From contig JAFLSS010000008.1 in NCBI GenBank assembly GCA_022510805.1, positions 13,975-49,950 of the forward strand: DNA of 35,976 nucleotides. The letters are read 5' to 3'. The notes beneath the pieces were generated by a model. It saw only the letters and a list, made by a program, of their open reading frames with translations, made no database searches and was not told where the DNA came from. Positions 29,917 through 35,976 of the stretch are shown in pieces. This stretch comes from Akkermansiaceae bacterium. GTDB lineage: Bacteria; Verrucomicrobiota; Verrucomicrobiia; Verrucomicrobiales; Akkermansiaceae. Positions within the stretch are counted from its first letter, which is position 1. Every line of letters starts with the position of its first letter. The position numbers were made by a program, and so were the translations under genes.

Positions 29917-30735
29917 TCAAGCCATCTGGTCGTAGGCGTTGCGCACGAGCTGCAGGTTGGTGAGCACGCGCTCCAAGTCGCTGAGGCGGATCTGATTGGG
30001 GCCATCGCTCATGGCGTTGTCCGGGTCGCTGTGCACCTCCATGAACACGCCGTCGATCCCGGCTGCCATGGCGGCATTGGCCAGCACGGGCGCCAGGTCG
30101 CGGTCGCCACCGGTGGCGCCGCCCAAGCCGCCGGGGCGCTGCACGGAGTGAGTGGCATCGAACACGACGGGGCAGCCGAGGTCACGCATCCACTTGAGCC
30201 CCCGCATGTCGACGACGAGGTTATTGTAGCCGAAGCTGGTGCCGCGCTCGCAGAGCATGAACTGCTCACAGCCGAAAGCGCGCATCTTGTCGCAGATGTT
30301 ACGGCAGTCCCACGGGGCGAGGAATTGCCCTTTTTTGATGTTGACCGGGCGGCCGGTCTTGGCGCAGGCCTCCAGCAGGTCACTCTGGCGGCAGAGGAAA
30401 GCCGGCACCTGCAGCAGGTCCACAAAGGCGGCGGCATATTCAGCCTGCTCCTCGGTGTGCACATCCGTCACCACGGGGATTTGGAGCTCATTGCCGATGT
30501 CGGCTAAGATGCGGCAGCCCTCCCGGATGCCCGGGCCGCGGAAGCTTTTCACGCTGGTGCGGTTGGCCTTGTCATAGGAGGCCTTGAAGATGAACGGAAC
30601 ATTCAGTCGGGTGCATATCTCCTTGATGCTTCGCGCCATTTGCCATGCGAAGTCCTCGTTCTCCAGAGAGCAGGGCCCCAGCAGGTAAAAGGGCTTGCTC
30701 CCGCCGATCTCAACATTCTGTATGAAGAAAGACAT
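29917..30735 (-). CDS. kdsA: 3-deoxy-8-phosphooctulonate synthase (KDO-8-P synthase)
   Basis: KdsA condenses phosphoenolpyruvate and arabinose-5-phosphate to make KDO-8-phosphate for the LPS inner core. The 272-residue protein has the TIM-barrel blocks YLLGPCSLEN, FKASYDKANRTS, SFRGPGIREG, TDVHTEEQ, QVPAFLCRQSDLL, KKGQFLAPWDC, CERGTSFGYNNLVVDMR, FDATHSVQRPG and FMEVHSDPDNAMSDGPNQI. The Cys in the PWDCRN region suggests the metal-dependent class. The start at 30735 (MSFFIQNVEIGG) is chosen because upstream ATGs at 30792 and in PADQ overlap the promoter at 30758-30786. It heads an operon with LPS-transport genes. Confidence 0.96.
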   Translation of the reverse strand: MSFFIQNVEIGGSKPFYLLGPCSLENEDFAWQMARSIKEICTRLNVPFIFKASYDKANRTSVKSFRGPGIREGCRILADIGNELQIPVVTDVHTEEQAEYAAAFVDLLQVPAFLCRQSDLLEACAKTGRPVNIKKGQFLAPWDCRNICDKMRAFGCEQFMLCERGTSFGYNNLVVDMRGLKWMRDLGCPVVFDATHSVQRPGGLGGATGGDRDLAPVLANAAMAAGIDGVFMEVHSDPDNAMSDGPNQIRLSDLERVLTNLQLVRNAYDQMA

Positions 30736-30757
30736 GGGTGATAATTGATCTGCTGGC

Positions 30758-30786
30758 ATTATGCCCGAGAAAGCCTGTCTAGTCAA
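30758..30786 (-). promoter_or_regulatory. sigma70-type promoter of the kdsA-lpt operon
   Basis: On the minus strand, TTGACT (30781-30786) and CATAAT (30758-30763) are 17 bases apart. The predicted start near 30751 gives a 16-base leader. Its position excludes the longer kdsA reading frame. Confidence 0.75.
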
Positions 30787-30814
30787 TGACATTCCGCTAC
30801 TTTTAGCTGTTTAG

Positions 30815-30844
30815 CCTAACTCCTTGCGGCGCGCCGAAGTTAGG
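30815..30844. promoter_or_regulatory. nested inverted repeat before the GcvT-like gene
   Basis: CCTAACT (30815-30821) pairs with AGTTAGG (30838-30844), enclosing the palindrome CGGCGCGCCG (30827-30836). It ends 6 bases before the ATG at 30851. It could be an operator or an RNA hairpin hiding the ribosome site. No T-run follows. Confidence 0.5.
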
Positions 30845-30850
30845 GGCAAG

Positions 30851-31903
30851 ATGGTGCGCATGAGAAAATCTCCCCTATATCCGGTGCATGAGCGACTGGG
30901 CGCGCGCATGGTGCAGGCAGATGGCTGGACAATGCCCCATTCTTTCCGCAATTTGTTTGAGGAGCACTTGGCGGCGCGCAGCGCGTGCGCGGTGTTCGAT
31001 GTGTCGCACATCTGCAAGTTCCGCGTGCGCGGCAATGGCGCTGAGGCGTGGCTGGAGACGGCGCTGAGCGGCAGGGTGGCCGGTTGTCGTGATGCGGCGG
31101 GGGTGCACACGCTGCTGATGAGTGATGACGGCCGGATACTGGACCGCCTGCTTCTGCTGCGTGAGAGTGCGGGCAATTTTCTGCTGCTGGGGCATGCCGC
31201 CATGGAGGAGGTGGATGCGGCGCGGCTGGAGGAGCTGCGGCCGCATGCGGCGCTGGAGCTGCGCAATGAGACAAATGAATGGTGTGCCGTGGTGCTCATG
31301 GGGCCGGAGAGTGAGCTTGTGCTGGCGCGGACGCTGCGCGGGGTGGAGCTGCCGGAGCGGGGGCGCTTTTCGCGCTTTTTCTTTCAGAATCATGAGCTGA
31401 TGCTCGGCCGGCTGGGGCTGGAGGAGGAGGGCGAGAGCGAGCGGGCGTATGAGTTTTTCTGCCCGGCGGTGGCGGGGATCAGCTGGTTTGAATCCTTCAT
31501 TGAGGCGGGGGCTCAGCCCTGCGGCAGCGCCACGCGCGAGAGTCTGCGCCTGGCGCGCGGGTGTGTGGCGGTGGGCAAGGAGATCACGCCGCGCCGCTCT
31601 ACCCCGGGGCAGGTGGGGCTGGGGCACTTGTGCTGCCCGGACAAGCTGCGGGCGGGGGATCCGCCACCGCGGAAAAAGGTGGCGCATTTGCTTTGCCCCT
31701 GCGGCAGCCGGGTGGCGCCGGATCCGGGGGATGCCGTGCGCGACACGGCCGGCCACACGATCGGCCGGGTCACGAGTGCGGCGTTTTCGCCGGAGCATGA
31801 TGCAGTGGTGGCGCTGGCGCTGGTGGCGGCGGAGTTTGCCCAGCCCGGGGTGCAGCTGGTGCTGCTGGATGGGGGGCAGGAGGTGCCGGTGCAGACGATT
31901 TGA
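30851..31903 (+). CDS. GcvT/YgfZ-family folate-binding protein
   Basis: This 350-residue protein starts like aminomethyltransferase GcvT: SPLYPVHERLGARMVQADGW, EEHLAARSACAVFDVSHI. Later it has RLARGCVAVGKEITPRR, close to the YgfZ signature KGCYxGQE but with one extra residue; the Cys is kept. No gcvH or gcvP lies nearby, so a YgfZ-like role in iron-sulfur enzyme maintenance is as likely as glycine cleavage. Cys-rich LLCPCGSRV near the C-terminus is unusual. The start at 30851 follows AGGGG at 4 bases; 30860 is an alternative. It is divergent from kdsA. Its stop is one base from that of the convergent hydrolase gene. Confidence 0.82.
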   Translation: MVRMRKSPLYPVHERLGARMVQADGWTMPHSFRNLFEEHLAARSACAVFDVSHICKFRVRGNGAEAWLETALSGRVAGCRDAAGVHTLLMSDDGRILDRLLLLRESAGNFLLLGHAAMEEVDAARLEELRPHAALELRNETNEWCAVVLMGPESELVLARTLRGVELPERGRFSRFFFQNHELMLGRLGLEEEGESERAYEFFCPAVAGISWFESFIEAGAQPCGSATRESLRLARGCVAVGKEITPRRSTPGQVGLGHLCCPDKLRAGDPPPRKKVAHLLCPCGSRVAPDPGDAVRDTAGHTIGRVTSAAFSPEHDAVVALALVAAEFAQPGVQLVLLDGGQEVPVQTI

Positions 31904-31904
31904 C

Positions 31905-33041
31905 TCAGCGGCTCACGCTGCCGCGGAGGGTTTGCCCATTGTCCGGGGCGAGAAATTGCTCCGGCGGGATTTGGGCTTGGGTGAGGGCGGCGGCGAGATC
32001 TGCCAGGGTTTCCTCATAGCTCTCGTTGGCCAGCTGCCAGGTGCCGAAATGGCAGGCGATGCCCTGCCGGGCGCCCAGCGTTTGCAGCGCCTCCACGGCA
32101 TCTGCCGGGGAGATGTGGTGCGCGCGGATCCACTCCGGCTTGTAGGCGCCTATGGGCAGTATGGCTGCATCCGGCCTGCCGAGGCGCTCCCGGATGCGCG
32201 CAAACCACTGTGTGCGCGCGGTGTCGCCGGCGAAATAGACGGAGGGGCCGCCCTCTGCCTGCGCCCAGAAGCCGCACCAGAGGGAGCGGTTGGCGCTGCT
32301 TTGGGTGTGGTAGCGCTTGCTCCAATGCCGCGCGGGGGTGAGGGTGATGCTCAGCCGGGGGAGCTGCACGCTCTCCCACCAGTCTTTTTCTTCTACTCGC
32401 AGCCCGGGGCCGAGGTGGTGCTTCAGCAGGCTGCGCAGCCCCAGCGGCACGATGAACAGCGGTTTGTCCCGCCTGTTGAGCTGGCGCAGGGTCGGCACGT
32501 CAAAGTGGTCATAATGATCATGCGAGAGCAGGCAGGCATCCACGCGCGGCAGCTCCCCCCAGGGGATGCCGACAGGGCGTTTGCGGCGCGGGCCGAAGCC
32601 ATGCACCGGGCTCGTGTAGTCGCTCCAGATGGGGTCTGTGAGGAGGCAGAGGCCGCCGAGCCGGATGAGCAGGGTGGAGTGGTTGACCATGGTGATCTCC
32701 CAATCGGTGGGGGGCAGATCTGCCGCGAGGCTGGGGTGGTGTGTGTTGTGCTCTACTTCCGGGTAGGGGGTGCGGCGGGAGCGCCCCATCAGCCAGCGGA
32801 AAATGGGGGAGCTGCCGTATGTGGGTGAGGGGGTGTCTTCTTCCGGGTTGAAGAAGTGCTGGCCGTCGAAGTGGTCGGAGGGCGGGCCTGCCCATTCTCC
32901 GGCGCGGCAAATCGTGCGCGGGAGCATCCAGTCGATCCCCTTGCCCGCAGCTGCCATGGCGCCCAGGCCCAGCAGGCTGCGCAGGAACCACCTGCGGCTG
33001 CATGTTCTTTGAGGCTCGGGCGCTGGTGGTGGGGTGTCCAT
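31905..33041 (-). CDS. Tat-exported metallo-beta-lactamase-fold hydrolase (NAPE-PLD/UlaG-like)
   Basis: This 378-residue protein has a twin-arginine signal (SRRWFLRSLLGLGAMAAAG, about 15-33). The mature enzyme has the beta-lactamase-fold metal motif LLSHDHYDHFD, preceded by NHSTLLIRLGGLCLLTDPIWSDY, with later metal ligands in TPARHWSKR, YFAGDT and CHFGTW. The set matches the branch containing N-acyl-phosphatidylethanolamine phospholipase D and UlaG-like lactonases. The substrate may be a phospholipid or a sugar lactone; the sequence does not decide. It is the last gene of the nagA operon, 9 bases after the E2-like gene. It converges with the GcvT-like gene with a one-base gap. Confidence 0.88.
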   Translation of the reverse strand: MDTPPPAPEPQRTCSRRWFLRSLLGLGAMAAAGKGIDWMLPRTICRAGEWAGPPSDHFDGQHFFNPEEDTPSPTYGSSPIFRWLMGRSRRTPYPEVEHNTHHPSLAADLPPTDWEITMVNHSTLLIRLGGLCLLTDPIWSDYTSPVHGFGPRRKRPVGIPWGELPRVDACLLSHDHYDHFDVPTLRQLNRRDKPLFIVPLGLRSLLKHHLGPGLRVEEKDWWESVQLPRLSITLTPARHWSKRYHTQSSANRSLWCGFWAQAEGGPSVYFAGDTARTQWFARIRERLGRPDAAILPIGAYKPEWIRAHHISPADAVEALQTLGARQGIACHFGTWQLANESYEETLADLAAALTQAQIPPEQFLAPDNGQTLRGSVSR

Positions 33042-33050
33042 GCAGTGGGA

Positions 33051-33827
33051 TCAAGTGAGCAGCAGCAGGCGCACCGGGTTGAACAACAGGGCGTGCAGCT
33101 CTGCCGCGATGCGGTTGGCCACGGCGGGGGGGATGGCCTTGGTGGAGGCGTAAAAGGTGTAGGGCAGCAGGTAGTTGTGCACTTCTTCGCGCCCCACGCG
33201 AATGCCGACCTTGGGGGTGCCGCCGCGTGCGACAAAGGCGAAGTCGGGGCGGTTGTCTGAGCTGAGTTGCTCTGCCACTTGGGCGCGGGTGGTGAAGGCA
33301 TCACACACGACGATATGCGGGTGATAATGGGGCGGCGGCGGGGTGTCTGCCCTGGTGGCGCGGGCGATGTGGTAGATGGTTTTGCCGGCGGAGTCGGGGA
33401 TGGCGGAGGTGTTCTCGCCACAGCGCTCGAAGAGCATGGTGTCCACGCGCTCGGGAGCCCACTCCGGGGTGCTGGTGCAGGCGCGCACCACGGCGCGCAC
33501 GATGTAGTCAAAGAGTGAATAGCGCTTTTCGAGCAGTTTCTCGCATTGCACGGCGATGGGGAGGCTGATGCCGGCGAGCGCCTGCATGTTCACCTCATCA
33601 TCGTAGATGTAGTAGCCGTCCTTTTCGGCGCGTGTGGGGTGCAACGAATAGTCTGCCATGTGGGGGCCGCGGCCGGCAGCCGGCTCTCCTGCGGGGAGGG
33701 GGGCCGGCTGCTGCAGCGGCACATCTGCCGCCATGATGCGGCCTCGGGGCCCGGTGCCGCGCAAGAGCGCCGGGTCGATGCCGCGCGCTACGCACAGCTT
33801 GCGGGCAAGTGGTGATAGGAGCGCCAT
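33051..33827 (-). CDS. 2-oxo acid dehydrogenase E2-like protein without lipoyl domain or catalytic motif
   Basis: E2 enzymes normally have lipoyl domain(s), a subunit-binding domain and an acyltransferase core ending in HxxxDG. This 258-residue protein has only the subunit-binding domain (SPLARKLCVARGIDPALLRGTGPRGRI, 5-31) and a short core. Where a typical E2 ends with SYDHRVIDGA and ENPxxLLL, this one reads LPYTFYASTKAIPPAVANRI and FNPVRLLLL. The catalytic His and Asp are replaced. The N-terminal lipoyl part is absent, and the spacer upstream does not encode one. It is therefore probably not a transacylase. No E1 or E3 gene is near; it lies 23 bases after nagA and 9 before the hydrolase gene. 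Confidence 0.82.
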   Translation of the reverse strand: MALLSPLARKLCVARGIDPALLRGTGPRGRIMAADVPLQQPAPLPAGEPAAGRGPHMADYSLHPTRAEKDGYYIYDDEVNMQALAGISLPIAVQCEKLLEKRYSLFDYIVRAVVRACTSTPEWAPERVDTMLFERCGENTSAIPDSAGKTIYHIARATRADTPPPPHYHPHIVVCDAFTTRAQVAEQLSSDNRPDFAFVARGGTPKVGIRVGREEVHNYLLPYTFYASTKAIPPAVANRIAAELHALLFNPVRLLLLT

Positions 33828-33850
33828 GGCGGGGGGAAGGTGGTGGGGGA

Positions 33851-34993
33851 TCAGGCTTCGTAGCGGAGCTCGCCGTCGATAAAGGTCTTGAGCGTGTCGA
33901 ACTCAGCATCCAGCAGCACGAGATCTGCCGTGTAGCCGGGGGAGATCTTGCCCAGGCCGGACAGGCCGAGGCTCTGCGCCTGGTTCAGGGAGGTGGCTTT
34001 GACGAGCTCCGAGAGCGGCTTGCCGGTGATTTCCCACACGTTTTTGAGGCCTTTGGCATAGCGCAGGGTGGAGCCGGCGAGATTGCCGGACTCGAGGCGC
34101 GCCACGCCGTCTTTCACGATGATGGGCAGGCCGCCCAGCTGGCCGGGGCCATCCGGCATCCACGAGCAGGCGAGCGAGTCGGTGATCATGATCATTTGCT
34201 CGATGTTCTTGTTGGTGAACGTGAGGTTGAGCATGTCGGTGCAGAGGTGGATCTTGTCGCAGATGATCTCGATCTTGATGTCCTTATCCAGCATACCGGA
34301 GCCCACGAGGCCGATTTCGCGGTGGTGCTGGGGGCTCATTTGGTTGCAGAAGTGGGTGAGGTGTTTCAGGCCGGCCGCCTTGGCTTTTTGGAAGTCGGCG
34401 TAGGAGGCGGCGGAGTGGCCGGCGGAGCAGGTGATGCCGGCTGCCGTGGCTTGGGCGATGAAGTCCAGCGCGCCGGGCATCTCCGGTGCAAGGGAGATGT
34501 AGAGCACGGGGTAGATCTCGCTGAGGCTCTTCACTTCGTCATAATCCGCCGGGCGCACGAAGGCGGGATTTTGGGCGCCGCATTGCTTGGGGTTGATGTA
34601 GGGCCCCTCCAGGTGGATGCCGGGAGTTTTGGAGCCGGTGGGGGCAGCGGCGTATTCTTTGACGGCGTGGCACACGTCTTCCAGGGTCTTGGTGCCCAGG
34701 GTCAGGGTGGTGGGAAGCCAGGTGGTGACGCCCTCTTTCATCTTGCAGTCCGCGATGGTGCGGATACTCTCGACACTACAGTCACAGGTGTCACAACCGC
34801 CGGCGCCGTGGGAGTGGATGTCGATGAAGCCCGGCAGGAGCATGTTACCGCCGGCATCGATGGTGCGATCTGCGGCGGCGGTTTCGCCCGGCTGAAGGAC
34901 GGCGGAGATGCGGCTGCCGTCGATCAGGACGCTGCCGCCCACGATGTCGATGCCCGGGGAGATGATGTGTGCGTTGGTGATGAGGGTTTTCAT
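33851..34993 (-). CDS. nagA: N-acetylglucosamine-6-phosphate deacetylase
   Basis: NagA removes the acetyl group from N-acetylglucosamine-6-phosphate, a step in using host or cell-wall amino sugars. The 380-residue amidohydrolase has GFIDIHSHGAGG (the HxH metal pair), HLEGPYINP with the metal-binding Glu, SAGHSA and HFCNQMSP with the two His, and the catalytic Asp in MITDSLACSWMPDG. SPGYTADLVLLD closes the barrel. The frame stays open to 35392, but the ATG at 34993 gives the family-standard start MKTLITNAHII; the extension crosses a terminator and the promoter. It heads the operon with the E2-like and hydrolase genes. No nagB is in the window. Confidence 0.95.
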   Translation of the reverse strand: MKTLITNAHIISPGIDIVGGSVLIDGSRISAVLQPGETAAADRTIDAGGNMLLPGFIDIHSHGAGGCDTCDCSVESIRTIADCKMKEGVTTWLPTTLTLGTKTLEDVCHAVKEYAAAPTGSKTPGIHLEGPYINPKQCGAQNPAFVRPADYDEVKSLSEIYPVLYISLAPEMPGALDFIAQATAAGITCSAGHSAASYADFQKAKAAGLKHLTHFCNQMSPQHHREIGLVGSGMLDKDIKIEIICDKIHLCTDMLNLTFTNKNIEQMIMITDSLACSWMPDGPGQLGGLPIIVKDGVARLESGNLAGSTLRYAKGLKNVWEITGKPLSELVKATSLNQAQSLGLSGLGKISPGYTADLVLLDAEFDTLKTFIDGELRYEA

Positions 34994-35057
34994 GAGAGTA
35001 TAAAAAGGGGGTGTGAAGAGAGTGGGGGGGAGTGCAGGTGCTCTCCCGCTGTGGCGT

Positions 35058-35086
35058 ATCTTACCTGCTCTGCTTTGTTGTTTCAA
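35058..35086 (-). promoter_or_regulatory. sigma70-type promoter of the nagA operon
   Basis: On the minus strand, TTGAAA (35081-35086) and TAAGAT (35058-35063) are 17 bases apart. The predicted start near 35051 gives a leader of about 58 bases, much of it C and T. A TATACT lies just before the ATG but is too close to serve it. Confidence 0.6.
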
Positions 35087-35111
35087 GTGCAAATCCCCGG
35101 CAGGGTGAAAA

Positions 35112-35148
35112 AAATGTGTAGGAGAGGGGGAAATGTGTAGGAGAGGGG
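35112..35148. repeat. two perfect 18-bp direct repeats upstream of the nagA promoter
   Basis: The 18-base unit at 35112-35129 recurs at 35131-35148 with a period of 19. The copies sit 25-62 bases upstream of the nagA -35 element, at about -70 and -89 from the predicted transcription start. This suits an activator-binding site, but they may also be a chance duplication beside the fba terminator. Confidence 0.85.
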
Positions 35149-35188
35149 AAAAAAAAGGCCGGGTTCCTCCGCTGGGGGAGGAACCCGG
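35149..35188 (-). terminator. intrinsic terminator of the aldolase gene
   Basis: A perfect 12-bp stem (35159-35170 with 35177-35188, six-base loop) is followed on the minus strand by GG-spaced eight T residues (35149-35156). It closes the fba transcript and separates it from the nagA promoter. Confidence 0.93.
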
Positions 35189-35223
35189 GTGTATTTCGCC
35201 CATGGGGCGGGAATGCGGGCAGA

Positions 35224-35976
<753 letters not shown>

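Noticed and set aside
30736-30792. N-terminal extension of kdsA
   Set aside because: It is covered by the promoter at 30758-30786; the ATG at 30735 fits the family start.

Overview
The window is a gene-dense, GC-rich stretch of bacterial chromosome with no phage, insertion sequence, CRISPR array or RNA gene that I could recognise. The organism is Gram-negative: it carries KDO synthesis (kdsA), LPS-export genes (lptB plus LptA- and LptC-like proteins), ExbB/ExbD, lipoproteins and a predicted outer-membrane barrel. A MenG/UbiE methyltransferase, the non-mevalonate enzyme Dxr, bactofilins, NagA and many Sel1-repeat proteins together suggest the PVC group, probably a Verrucomicrobiota member of the Akkermansia type. 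That placement is an inference from gene content.

Layout. 1-1004 (-): exbB-exbD, running off the left edge. 1182-3608 (+): an acidic-tailed membrane protein, isocitrate dehydrogenase and MenG/UbiE. 3734-4174 (+): a small Sel1-type lipoprotein with a strong promoter. 4418-8165 (+): bactofilin, a zinc-ribbon/bactofilin fusion and a shortened UvrA-like ATPase, tightly packed. 8263-11126 (+): a short-chain dehydrogenase, a membrane-anchored GH75 chitosanase-like protein and ruvA. 11145-13336 (-): M23 peptidase, nadD and an outer-membrane-type protein. 13468-23083 (+): three long exported Sel1-repeat paralogues, a lipoprotein, and RNase R coupled to the third paralogue, closed by an intrinsic terminator. 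23207-23452 (+): an unknown small membrane protein. 23522-25838 (-): dxr and a YeiB-like membrane protein. 25945-30735 (-): kdsA, LptC-like, giant LptA-like, lptB and a macro-like protein. 30851-31903 (+): a GcvT/YgfZ-like protein. 31905-34993 (-): nagA, an E2-like protein without its catalytic motif, and a Tat-exported metallo-beta-lactamase-fold hydrolase. 35224 to the right edge (-): class II fructose-bisphosphate aldolase with a clear terminator.

How the genes fit together. Much of the window serves the envelope: LPS core and transport, isoprenoid supply, bactofilin scaffolds, a peptidoglycan-type peptidase, amino-sugar breakdown and a family of exported Sel1 solenoids. Housekeeping genes (icd, menG, ruvA, nadD, rnr, fba) lie among them.

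Two signals cut across the window. First, sigma70-type promoters can be read at many operon heads, and several place the transcription start 0-8 bases before the start codon. Leaderless or nearly leaderless mRNAs therefore look common here. Second, several minus-strand starts that lack a GGAGG site follow a C- and T-rich tract instead, while some plus-strand internal genes (menG/ubiE, the GH75-like gene, rnr) have a strong GGAGG. The best candidates for new biology are the Sel1 paralogue cluster with its shared C-terminal cap, the zinc-ribbon bactofilin/UvrA-like operon, the multi-jellyroll LptA-like protein, the E2-like pseudoenzyme beside nagA, and an isocitrate dehydrogenase with altered coenzyme-pocket residues.
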